Assembly (NCBI GenBank): GCA_029216955.1
Contig: JANAVB010005598.1
Span: 2,005,900 to 2,069,899, forward strand
From: Iris pallida
Taxonomy: Eukaryota > Streptophyta > Magnoliopsida > Asparagales > Iridaceae
Length of the DNA: 64,000 bases
Direction: 5' to 3'
The number at the start of each line of letters is the position of its first letter. Position 1 is the first letter of the stretch. The notes beneath the pieces are model-generated. The model did no database searches. It was not told where the DNA came from and saw nothing but the letters and a program-made list of their open reading frames with translations. A program made the position numbers and the translations under genes. This document shows, one piece after another, positions 20,101 through 31,100 of this stretch.

Positions 20101-21844
20101 AGAGTCCTGAGAGACCTCTTCATAGAAGGAAGAGGTTGGTCCATAGAAGACAAGTTTCGTCTTCAATTGTGGCAGATGCTACAACAGGAATCACCATGCC
20201 CTCTCCCACCCCTGTTTCTGAATCTGGGAATAAAACTTCCAGTCCAGAGCAGAGAGAGGAAATTGAACAGAGAAATGAGACTGAAGAGCCCAGAGACAAC
20301 ATTGCAGAAGAAGAGTATAATGCCGTCCGATCTCCTTTACCTGCTGCGGAATCTTCTCAACTGCCTCTTACACCTGGGGCCCTTCGCGTAGAAGAAGATC
20401 GTACAATGATTGAAGCTTTAGAGCACTGTGACTTCGGCTTACAGGAAGACTATGTTGATCAAGCCACTGATACTGATAGTGGGGAGGTAACAGCAGAAGA
20501 TGAAAATAATGAAAGTTTATCATCAGAGACTGATAAAGACACACAGGATCCCGAAAAGGATGATGAAGATCATATATCCACTAAAGCTGCTGATGACTCC
20601 TTGGATCCTGAAAATGATATTGAGGAAGAGGCAGCTCCAACAGCTGAAGAAGCGGCTTTGAAGAAAATTCCTGCCGTCGATCCCTAAGGTATAAAATAAA
20701 ATCAACAATCTTCTTTAAAATAGATTGATAGCTGACATTTTACATATGTACTCCATACAGAGATTGAAGCTCCTCCAGCACCTCCAGTATGTCTGGACAT
20801 AGTTCTTGCGACGGAGATTGCTGGTAGCAGCCGTCATCTCTCTTGCAGTTCTGAAGCAGGCAGCAGCCAAGCAGTAGCATCTGAAGCTACTTCAGCTCAA
20901 CCAGACTCTGCTCCTGCAGATGACAAGCTTATTGCTGGATCCATCCACGGTAATGCATGTTTTCATTTCTGATTTTCTTTATCAATTGCCAATGACAGGC
21001 AAAATGACAAAATTTTGATTTTGCAGAGGAACGACCAGGAGGGGCAACGAGCTCCACTTCGGTTCCTTTATTCAAAGAGCCTACCGTTCCAACACGAGAA
21101 ATCGAACATCCTGCGGCCTCGTCATCAACAGGAGTAGCTGCAACTCCTGGTGCTATAGCGATTAATAATCTTGTGATCCAATCATTTACCATATGCTTTT
21201 TTGAGTCTTTGGGACCTCTAGTAAATAAAATAATGGAAAAAGAGGGTATTGATTTTTTTATGGTTAGAGGTCCAACCTCTCTTTTAGTAAGGGCTATCCG
21301 AGAACAAGGTGACGAGGCTCAGGCCACTTTCCTGGATCATATTTTGAATGAGCTGGAGATTTCCATCAAAAACTATAAAGAGCTCAACCAAGGAGAAGTG
21401 GAGTCTCTAGTGCAGGCAGAGTTCGAACAACTGGCTCAGGCAGCTGACATTGAAAGGGTGAATCTCCAGAACCTCTTGGAAGCTTACTCTGCAAAATCTG
21501 TTGAATATAAATCCAAGCTGGAATCAGTTTCCTTGATGGCTGAAAGAAAAGAGAAGAGAGCTGCTGAGCTGAGGGCAGAGATTGCTCGTCTCCAGGAGGA
21601 ATTAGAAAATGAAGTCACTGATCATCATATTGCAGTTCAGCAATTCAATGCACTGATCCAGGAGAGGGATGATTATGTAGCAGCTCATGATGCTGAGATT
21701 ACTCGCCGAATGGTGGCTATGCCTGCTTTCAATGAAGAAACGGGGATGGAAGAAGCCAGGAGAAGAGTGATGTCATCTCGTGAAGAGCGACTACAGACTC
21801 TGAAACAACAAATTGCTAGTCTGATAACACCTCCACCTCATTAG
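17194..21844 (+). pseudogene. Antisense PMD-like/coiled-coil gene of element A (four exons)
   Basis: It lies between pol and the 3' LTR on the strand opposite gag-pol. Exons: 17194-17305, 17680-20688, 20761-20949, 21027-21844; each junction is GT-AG (TAG|GTAGAT, AAG|GTATAA, ACG|GTAATG; acceptors GATGCAG, CATACAG, TTTGCAG) and keeps one frame of about 1375 codons. Exon 1 is Ala/Arg/Lys-rich. Exon 2 carries PMD-like signatures: TWTFMTPGGEIGFALHEM (~18467) and YLPSRFARQFGYDQ (~19500), then a basic AKKRRREE patch (~19925) and an acidic stretch to 20680. The last exon is a charged, heptad-like coiled coil. AATAAA follows at 21907. Three in-frame TAA codons (19374, 20079, 20685) interrupt it, so this copy is dead unless read through. 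PMD occurs in plant silencing-related proteins (MAIN/MAIL1) and transposons; the function here is unknown. Pfam 'putative gypsy type transposon' is an alternative label. Confidence 0.75.
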
Positions 21845-21906
21845 AAAGAACTTTTTTGTATTTTTTTTGTAGCACATGCGTTTTTGTAATGTCTCATATT
21901 TTGATT

Positions 21907-21912
21907 AATAAA
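21907..21912 (+). terminator. Poly(A) signal of the antisense gene, element A
   Basis: AATAAA 63 bases past the stop codon at 21842-21844, within a T-rich stretch (TTTTTGTAATGTCTC) typical of plant 3' ends. Confidence 0.6.
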
Positions 21913-22048
21913 AGACATTTTGTTGTGGCTCTATCATTTATTGCATATCTTGTTCAGATATAAATAATAGATATAAAAATATATTCAGAGGTACAGGACA
22001 TGATATATTTCTGAATTTTGTAGGAAAATAATTATATTCATTATATTT

Positions 22049-22072
22049 GCTCAGAGGTAATATGGACGTGGC
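22049..22072 (-). repeat. Shared CCACGTCCA...ACCTCTGAG motif, element A copy
   Basis: On the minus strand it begins GCCACGTCCA and ends ACCTCTGAGC. It lies about 200 bp beyond the antisense gene's stop. Element B has five copies of the same motif in the equivalent position. A degenerate second copy may lie near 21985. Confidence 0.7.
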
Positions 22073-22179
22073 AGAATATATCGAATATTATTATTTCAAT
22101 TGACAACTTAATCAAGAACGATAAGTTGCTGATATGGATGATGAACGATAACGAATCGTCAAAAAGGTGTGAACGAAAT

Positions 22180-22500
22180 AAATCGTCAAAAGGAACGGGT
22201 AAACCGTCGAATGGTGGAATGAACGGACAAACCGTCAGATGAAAATGAATGAACGGATGAACCGTCAGATGATGATGATGGTGATAGTGAACGGACGAAC
22301 CGTCAGATGATGATGATGAACGGATGAACCGTCGGATGATGATGATGATGATAATGAACGGACGAACCGTCGGATGATGATGATGAACGGATGAACCGTC
22401 AGATGATGATGATAATGAACGGACGAACCGTCGGATGATGATGATGAACGGATGAACCGTCGGATGATGATGATGAACAGATGAACCGTCGAATGAATGT
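22180..22500. repeat. Minisatellite of GAACGGAYGAACCGTC units
   Basis: About nine to ten imperfect units of 28-40 bp, each GAACGGATGAACCGTC or close to it, followed by a variable run of GATGAT triplets. GAC-GGTT/AACC-GTC arms allow small hairpins. The array ends just upstream of the TATA box at 22529. The long minus-strand open frame through it (His/Ile runs) is an artefact of the triplet repeats. Confidence 0.85.
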
Positions 22501-22528
22501 GTCGCTTCGTTATTTGGAGAATCTCTGC

Positions 22529-22940
22529 CTATAAATAGAGCAGAAATCTGGTAAAAATGAGCACTTCCATCTTTCCAACATAAGAATATCGTCTGGAGAT
22601 GCACCTAAGAAGGCTGAACTCGCTCCAAAGGTTGAAGAGGGCGTTGAAGAACGTCCGGCTGAACTGGTTCAGCCAAAACAGGCAGAGGCAGGCGAAGGTT
22701 CGTCTGTACCCAAACTACCGCGAGATATTCTGGACTTCCTGCTTGAACCAGGAAAGACTGAAAAAGAAGAGGCCATGAGGATGGCTGCTTGCAAGTTCCT
22801 CGTGGGTTCCAGCAAGGAGGTTCTCAGCTCTTTTGCTAACCGCGTCTTTAAGAAGGACGACAGTGATCCCCATCCCAATGTCGATAAGGATGACAGTGAT
22901 CTTCCTTGATATCATGTAACATCATTTATAATGAAATAAA
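22529..22940 (+). other. Second, small antisense transcription unit in element A
   Basis: CTATAAATAGAG (22529-22540) matches the LTR and antisense-gene TATA boxes; AATAAA lies at 22935-22940, just past the end of pol on the other strand. Between them are two overlapping protein-like frames. Frame 1 starts at ATG 22599 and gives a 59-residue, strongly basic peptide (22599-22778, opening MHLRRLNSLQ). Frame 2, without an early ATG, is open from before 22590 to a TGA at 22908 and reads an acidic then mixed protein ending KKDDSDPHPNVDKDDSDLP. I recognise neither. Which frame is used, or whether both are, cannot be decided here. Confidence 0.45.
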
Positions 22941-22995
22941 AATCAAATTTTATTTATGACTTGTCTGATCATATTTACATAAATTTTTGTTACAT

Positions 22996-24072
22996 TTATA
23001 TATAGTATTTCTTGAAGAATTTGCCATTGATAGGCATCATTGCAACCCGACCATCTAATTCTGCGAGTTGATATGCTCCATTTGAAAAGACTTTGCTGAC
23101 AACATAAGGTCCTTCCCACTTCGCATCGAATTTGCCTTTGCTCATGTGAGTCATAGTCATAGGACGTCTGACTGTTAGAACAAGTTCTCCTTGTTGAAAG
23201 ACTCTGACTTTAACTTTGCGGTTGAAAGTCTTCGAGATACGGGCTTGATATAGCTCAATATGTTGCTGAGCCATTAACCGCTTCTCGTCGAGTGCCTCCA
23301 ATTCTTGAAGTCGAAGAAGGTCGTTGTTTTCTGTAGTGAGCTCATTGGCAATGGCAATCCTTAAAGAAGAAATTTGAAGTTACAGAGGAAGAACTGCTTC
23401 ACAACCATACACCAGAGAGAAAGGTGTAAAGCCTGTGGGATTGCGGACCGTAGTTCGATAGGCCCAAAGACATTCACCAAGTTTCTCGCTCCAGTTCCGC
23501 TTGTTAGTGGATACGAACTTCTTGAGGAGCTTGATAATGGTTTTGTTGAAGGCTTCAGCTAATCCATTAGCAGCAGGATTGTAAGCTGTAGAAGCGACAT
23601 TGTCAATTCGATGATCATCGCAGAATCTGGTAAACTTCTGGCTGATGAATTGAGGTCCGTTGTCGTGGATGATTCTTCGAGGTACACCAAATCGATAGAT
23701 GACATGGTGTTTGACGAAGTTGATGACACTGCTGGTCTTAACTTCAGCCAGAGGTATAGCTTCAGCCCATTTGGAGAAGTAATCAGTTATTGCTAGTATG
23801 AACCGATGTCCTCTAGAAGAAGGAGGATTGATAGGACCTATAACATCCATGCCCCAAGCTTCGAAAGGCCAGAAAGCAGCAGTCGGATGAAGAAATTCCG
23901 ACGGTTGATGAATGAAATCCGCATGGATTTGACAAGCACGACATTTTCTTGCATATTCAATGGTATCTGATACCATAGAGGGCCAATAGTAACCTATTCG
24001 TCGGATGCGATCCTGTAGCTTAGGACCGGATTGATGTGCTCCACAGACACCGTCGTAAGCTTCACGCAATAC
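22996..24072 (-). pseudogene. Element A integrase
   Basis: Integrase of the Tat pol, acting on the cDNA ends for insertion. The zinc-binding start (GAHQSGPKLQDR...CRACQ) is followed by the catalytic core: the D of AWGMDVIGP, the D of HDNGPQF and the E of NGLAEAFNK are present. The C-terminal GKFDAKWEGPYVV block closes the protein at 22996 (KKYY then stop). An in-frame stop replaces one codon at 23380-23382 after EAVLPL and another (24073-24075) separates it from the RNase H part. Otherwise the frame is intact. Confidence 0.88.
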
Positions 24073-24075
24073 TTA

Positions 24076-24770
24076 TTTTGCCTCATCACCAGCAAGACAG
24101 CGTAGAAGAAGACCGTCGTAAGTCCGTCGATAGAGAGTCTTAGTGGTTTGGTTGTAATAGAATCGTAGAGATCGACGACGAATACTCGTAGCTTCTTTTA
24201 GATCTTCAGGAAGTATATCATGGACTACGAAGTCGATGAAGGGAGTTCTCCAATCTTCATTGATAACATTAACTTCAGCAAGATTACTGAACTCGATATT
24301 ACGATTGTTTTCGACACAAAACAATTCTCGATTAGAGATAACCACCACTTGTTGTCTTCTGATGGAAATGGCTAAGACTGCTGCAAGATTGGCCAAAGCA
24401 TCTGCCTCAGTATTGCATGCTCGGTGTACATATTCAATGAAGAAAGCTTTGAATGATGTAGCCATGTTGATTGCTGCTTCAAAGTAAGGTACCAGATCTT
24501 GATGGCGGACTTCATAAGTTCCTCTAACCTGGTTGACAACCAGCTTAGAGTCGCCGTAAACTTTGAGATATTCGATATCCAATTGCTTGGCTAATTGAAG
24601 ACCGATGAGTAGAGCATTGTACTCTGCTACATTATTGGAGCAGGATTCGTCTAGAGAGTAAGCTCTTTGAATGGTCGATCCGTCTGGAGAAACGAGGACA
24701 ACTCCAACTCCTGCTACAATGGCACCATTTTGGTCCGACCCTGGATGCACCATCGAAGAATAGACGCCAG
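24076..24770 (-). pseudogene. Element A archaeal-type RNase H (aRNH)
   Basis: A second RNase H between the RT-linked RNase H and integrase, the hallmark of Tat elements. Visible active-site blocks: FFDGAS, NNVAEYNALL, YGDSKLVVNQ and NTEADALANLA. A one-base frameshift near 24725 separates FFDGASRVGP from the rest. The domain likely removes RNA from the RNA-DNA hybrid in place of the decayed first RNase H. Confidence 0.85.
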
Positions 24771-26703
24771 GTTGGAAATTCTTCAGAGATCATGTCGACT
24801 TCCAACGTCTCGTCTGGAATTTCATCGTAAAGCTTGGATGTTTCTGGCACGGGATGAGCCGCCAAGAAATCTGCCAGTGCTTGACCTTTGACAGACTTTT
24901 GTGGAACATATATCATGTCATATTGGGCTAGCAAAATGGCCCATGTAGCCAGCCAAGAATTGAGTGTACTAGGCTTTTTCATGAGTACCCGAAGAGGATT
25001 AACTCGGGAAATGACATGAATAGTTTGACCAATGATGTAATACCTTGTCTTTTGAACAGCGAACATAAGGGCTAGACATTCTTTTTCGACCGGACAATAA
25101 CGGTGTTCAGCACCAATCATAGTACGACTGAGATAGTAGATGGCCTGCTCATGACCTTCTTTATTCTTTTGGGCGAGTAAAGCACCCAATGAATGGTCCA
25201 TAGCACGAACGTACATTAAGAATGGAATGCCTGAGATTGGTGGTACCAAAACTGGTGGGTTCATGAGATATCATTTGATGTCATTGAATGCTTGTTGACA
25301 TTCTTCGGTCCAAATGAAAGATACACCCTTCTTTATCAGTTGAGTGAATGGTCTGCAGCGTCCAGACAAGTTCGAAATGAATCTCCTGATGTATGCAAGT
25401 CGACCTTGGAATCCTCGTAGCTCTTTTAGATTGCGTGGAGGACGCATCTCTTGAATGGCTTTGATCTTCTCGGGATCCATGTGTATACCCTTAGAGGTAA
25501 TGACGAAGCCGAGAAACTTACCACTAGAGACACCCAAGAATGACTTGGTGGGATTCATCTTGAGTTGATGTTGGCGCATGAGATTGAAGATAGTTCTCAA
25601 GTCTTGGATGTGATCTTCCTTCAGACGACTCTTGACGGCGATATCGTCAACATAGCATTCGATAGTTTTGCGAAGATGATCTCGAAAAATAGTACTCATA
25701 GCCCGTTGGTAAGTTACATCAGCGTTCTTGAGACCAAATGGCATCACTGTGTAGCAATAGACTCCCCGAGGAGTGCAGAAAGATGTGTGTTTTTCACCTT
25801 CGGGTTTCATCTTGATCTAATTATATCCAGAGAATCTATCCATAAAAGATATTCTTCGAACCCACAAGTATTGTCAATCATGACATCCGTGATAGGGAGA
25901 GGAAATTCATCTTTTGGACATGCTTCATTAAGATCCCGAAAGTCGATGCAAACTCGAACTTTGCCGATTTTCTTCAGGACTGGAACAACGTTGGCTACCC
26001 ACTCAGGATATTGTTCTTCTCGAATAAAGCCACAAGCGATGAGCTTCTTGACTTCATCATCGATTGCATCCATCATTTCCGGTTTGAATCGCCGTTGTTG
26101 TTGTTTGACTGGTTTTGCATTCGGTAGAATATTCAATTTGTGAGTAGCGATTTTGGGATCTAGTCCTGGCATGTCTTCATAACTCCAGGCAAAGACATCA
26201 ATGTATTCTTTAATCAGAAGAATTAATTCTTGCTTGTCTGTTTCTGGAAGATTCTTGCTAATAAATATTGGACGAGGTGACCCATTCTCTCCTACATCAA
26301 TTTGAACCAATTGATCTTCGGTAGGAGGTTCTCTTTGCTCGAACCGGAGTACCCACTGATTGTCCATCTGTTGAGTCCAAGGATCTGTTTCAGAACTTTC
26401 TTCAATGTCTCCATCATAACCTTCTGGAAGTTCAACAGAGACCATATTGGAAGATACGACCAGTCGATGAACATCACCAATGCTAGTGTCAGAATCCCAT
26501 GATCTGGAATCAGAAGAGTTAGAACGCTCCTCGCTATCAGATTCAGAGCCTGCTGGGGATAACAGCGGAGGAGAAGCATATCCGAGACCTCTTTTGGTTC
26601 TGCTGTAATACATCTCTGACTTTTCTTGTGGAACAGCGGTACGGAGAGGAGTTTTTCTACCCTTACCGTAGTTGAGACCACTCTTGAAGTCATAACCCAT
26701 CTT
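24771..26703 (-). pseudogene. Element A reverse transcriptase and RT-linked RNase H
   Basis: RT motifs in order: DVFAWSYEDMPGLDP, the RVCIDFRDLNEACPKDEFPLP block, FGLKNADVTYQRAM, YVDD (near 25654) and LGFVITSKGI. A one-base deletion near 25857, next to the CGFE block, shifts frame; the equivalent site in element B is intact. An in-frame stop lies at 25271-25273 (after FNDIK). The RNase H has AMDHSLGALLAQ and EKECLALMF, but the usual TDH block is replaced by ISRVNPLRVL, so one catalytic Asp is missing. Confidence 0.88.
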
Positions 26704-28185
26704 TCAGACGATATCTTTTGACTGTTGACTGTAACGACGGAATTGAAGATGACCCATGTCGTTAACTTTACTATCATCCGTATAACTGAATTGTTGTTCC
26801 GGTCCTTTACTAAAAAGTATTAGATTTTCGTCTTTCTTATGAGCGAGAACAATACGATATGAATCCTTTGGGTGTTCACATGAGACTTCTGTTTGAAAAG
26901 ATTGTACAATTCCCATTGTAAATGATTTGAAGCTATTTAACATATCCAAATAACATTTAGTATGATAAATAACATCAGTATACTGGAAAGTAGATGCTTT
27001 TTTATTAATTTGTACATCTGTATTTACAGCAGGACCTTTAGCCTTAGCAGGCTTGGTCAGATTGATTACAAGAGGAGGAAAAGAAGAACGTAGAGGAGGA
27101 TTAGCTTTGTTACGACGGAGGTCGATAACAAGCGGCTCAGAGGAGGTGAGCTCCCTTTTCTCCTTGTTATGAGATAGATCGATAACAAGTGGCTCAGAAG
27201 AAGTGAGCTGCTTTTTATTCTTGTTACGACGTAAGTCAATAACAAGTGGTTCAGGAGAGATGAGCTCCCTTTTGTCCTGATCATCATCAATAGATTGTTT
27301 CTGGACTGGCAAGTGAATAGCCAGTGGTTTAGAAGACTGAGGATGAGAAACATGCCCTTTAACAGGTATAATAAGAGTGTCTTTGGGCACTGCTTCTTGG
27401 TCTTCTTCAGTATCCATGGCCAATACCACTTTCATAAATTCTTCATTATACATACGAGCATCATTGCAGCATGCTTCGACACCCTTAAAAGGATAAAGGT
27501 CTGCAACTTCTTTATGAACTTCTCCTTTGTCATCAACATATTTAAAGCATTGATGAAGAGTTGATGGAACAACATTGTATTCATGGAGGAAGGGTCTTCC
27601 CAGAAGAGCGTTGTAAGAACAACCATGATTATCGATGAAATAGAAGGTCACCTTTGTGCGAAGATTGCCTATTTGGAGTTTTAGGCGAATCTTACCCAAA
27701 GGTTCACTCCTTCCTTGGTTGAATCCCAAGATAGTAGTGATTGTACTTGAAAGACTATGAACTGGTATCTTCAATGCGTCCAACATCGTCTTTGGCATGA
27801 TGCTGAGAGCAGACCCTGGATCTATCAAGATACGATCGACTTTTATCGAATCGACATATCCTGTATAGTAAAGAGGACGATCATGTCTATTATCTTCCAG
27901 CAGCATATCATCCTGAGTAAAAGTGATGTTTGGAATCAACTCCAGAACACTATGACAGTGACGGCAAGAGACTGGTTCTGATTCTGGCTTTTTGAGAAGA
28001 GTTAAGCAAGTTTCAGCCTGCATCAGAGCTTCACTTAAAGTTTCTCGAGTCTCTTTGGAAAGGCGCAAGAGCTCGAAGATTGATAGCCTAGCCGGTGTAT
28101 TGGCTAATTGAGCCAATATATCAAAGTTGTACGGCTTTTCAAGTCCTGTAGGAGATGATTTCTTCAAGGGTTTGTCAAAGCAGAC
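26704..28185 (-). pseudogene. Element A protease and repeat-rich linker
   Basis: Aspartic protease motif DPGSALSIMPK (near 27819) and LLGRPFLHEYNVVPSTLHQC follow a FDILAQLANTPARLS block shared with element B. C-terminal to it, about 27260-27050 encodes four imperfect repeats of SSEPLVIDLRRNK with basic spacers. In-frame stops bound the segment: 28186-28188 on the gag side and 26704-26706 on the RT side. Confidence 0.82.
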
Positions 28186-31100
28186 TTATTGCTTGCCTTT
28201 GTCAGCAACCACCGGCTTGGAAGGAATAGGCACTACAACTGGTGAGGATGTGGAAGGAATCTCTTCAGAGGAATTAGATTGTACTGGAACAGGTTCAGAA
28301 GAAGAGGCAGGATTCTCTTGAGTATCAGGATACTCTTTCAAGTAAGCTTTTCCTGATCTGATGCCTAACAAAATTTTTTCGTCAACTATGGGGTCAAAAG
28401 ACACCATGTTGCAAGTCTTTGTCTTGCTTTTGGAGCGGTCTTTCTTCTTAGAAGAAGAGGAAACTTCGAACTCGGAAACAAGATCTGGATGGATCCACAT
28501 AACTTCGCCGTTGTCAAGAGACAAGGGAACAAGACCTTCACTTGGTGGAGGCGGGAGATTCTCAATCTCAAGAGTAGCTTTGGGAATAGGAATGACACCG
28601 TGCGATACCATTTGAGGAGGGAAGTCACCAAACTGGACTGAAACCATATTTGCAGTAACAGTCTTCTCGTCTTGCTGTAGAGTGACAACACCAGCATTGA
28701 CAAGCTCTTGAATTTTGCCTTTGAGCACATAGCACGCTCGAGTAGGATGTCCAATAAACCTGTGATAGACACAATATTTAGGATAATCTGTCTTACCGAC
28801 TTCATCAGGTTTCTTTGGGTCTGAGAGCTGAATTTTGTTGCTTTTGAGTAAACAATCAAAGATGCTTGCAGTATCATTCTCGTCGAAGGAATATTCTACT
28901 TTCGGACGAGGTTCCCTCGGTGGAGGTACAGAAGGAGTAGAAGTGGATGTAGGCGGAGCCACATTGACAGCCAAAGATTCTTTATTCTTGTTCAGATTGA
29001 TGTTCAAAGTCTCTTTTGCTTTGCGGTTGTTCTGGCGATTGCCACCACCTGATGTCTGGTGTTCATCTCGGTCGGGGTTAGACATTTGTACCCCCAATTG
29101 CTTGAACTTCTCGGCACTCACTTCAGCAGCTTTGGCGTTGACAATGAATGAGGGCCAATCTTGGAACTGGGTAGATCCTGTCCACATACTGATAATAGGC
29201 AAAAGATTTGTCTTATAAGTATCAATAGTGACAGCAGATGGAGTTTCGGAAGGCATCATCAAGGCTTCATGGCGGAACCGTTCGATAAAACTCTCAGTAG
29301 TTTTATTGTGTTTCTGTTTGATTTTGTTGAGAGCCGACATAGTCATGTCGTTGAATCCTTCATAGAACCGTTCTAGGAAGATTGCTTGAGACCTGAGAAG
29401 GAAGTAATACAACCATCGGGCAAACTTCTGTACCAGTCGTATGCTACGCCGGCTAAACAACCGACGAACACTCTGGTAAGAAGAGCGTCATTTGGCTGGA
29501 GTTGAACGGTCATTACCTCAAAATGATTGATGAACTGGCTAGGAAAAGTACTGCCATCAAACAAAGAGATCGTTGGGATCTTGTACTTTGGTAGGAACGG
29601 AACTTCCTTCCATTCAACTGGATATGGTTGCTTGATCCCCAATCTTTGCAAGTTGTCTTTCTCTTTGAAGGCTTCGAACTGGGTTCGCAAGAGTTTGACA
29701 GCTTTATTGGTGTCTTCAGATGACGAAGAAGGTGCAGGTTGAGTTAGAGTGGTAGGAGGAGGAACAGCATTGTAAGCACTACCCCCAGCTCCTGACTGAC
29801 TGGGTGTAGTTTGAACTTGTACTTGTATAGGAGGCATTTGAGGAGACACTACCCCCAGCCCAACATTGACAGGTACCGATGATGCTATGATTTCAGGATT
29901 AGCAGTAGGTACAGTTGGTGGTGTGGCATGTTGTGCCACTATGATAGAATGCATACTAGCAACCATTTCAGCCATGGTTTTTAGCTTGTCTTCTAGTACA
30001 GCGATTCGCTGTTCCTGATTTGCAGAAGTTGAAGCATCTGGATCTTCATTGACAACATAAGCTGTCACTTCTCTTGGTACAATGGAAGATACTGTCTGTT
30101 CAGAGCTTTCGTTGTATGCATCATAGTCGGAGAAAGAGTCGTCTCCTGACTGAGAAGTAGGAAAATAACCCGAAGGATTTTGAAGAAGATTCCTTTGACC
30201 GATTGTATCTCGGCTTCGGGATCGGGTATGTCGAAATACTCCTTCAGAAGATTCTTGAAGTAAATCTAGATACCGTTGACTAGGACGGCGAGGTTTGCCG
30301 TGCTTGGAGCACTTTCTAGCCCCAGTGTCTCGGGAAGTCATGTTGATAGAAGCGTACAAGACTTCTTCTTCCTCTGACACTACTTCAGAGTTTGCAAAAG
30401 TCAAACGATCGAAGACAGATCGTTTTGTTGTTTGACAACAACATTGGATGATGACTTTGTGGTTACAATGATGATCAGATGGTTGAACTGGAGGTGTTGA
30501 GACGTTGTCCCGCTTTTGCTTGAGATGTTCTCGGAGATCGGGAATAGCAGTAGGACGAGAAAAACTCTGAGGGATCTGTTCTTTGATAATGTTCGGAACA
30601 TGATTCCGATTCTTCAACTGTTTAATCCCTTGAGTATACAGGGAAGTACTCACTTCATTGGCATAAGTGTCAGGATGTTTGACCCTGGGAGTCTGCCTCT
30701 GATGATGTTTAGTCTTCGGCATTGGCTGTTTGCGTTTCACCGAAGTTGGTCTGTTAAGATAAGTTCTTAGATCAGCAAATTCACCCCCAGGGGTTTCTGT
30801 TTGAGACACCAGTAATTTTTCCTGTTTTGATTGGGATATTCTGAGAGTTGGGAGGTCCTGGAACTCTGCTACCGGGGTAGGCAGAATACCTCTTTGGTCA
30901 GTACAAGTTCTCTTGTCATAAAGGAAAGAAGAATCTTTGTTTGAAAGAGTTCTAGTACTGATTGGTGCCGAGGCACGTTCAGATTGATCTTCTTCGGTAA
31001 AAACTGAAGAAGATTGAGAAAAGACCAAAGGGCCTTTTTCTTTGTTTTGTGAAGAAGGGTTAGCTAAAGAGCGTTTCCCTCTATTGTCTTCCAAGTCATG

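Noticed and set aside
22041..22604. 187-codon minus-strand open frame with His/Ile/Ser runs
   Set aside because: A by-product of the GATGAT triplets in the minisatellite; composition is not protein-like.
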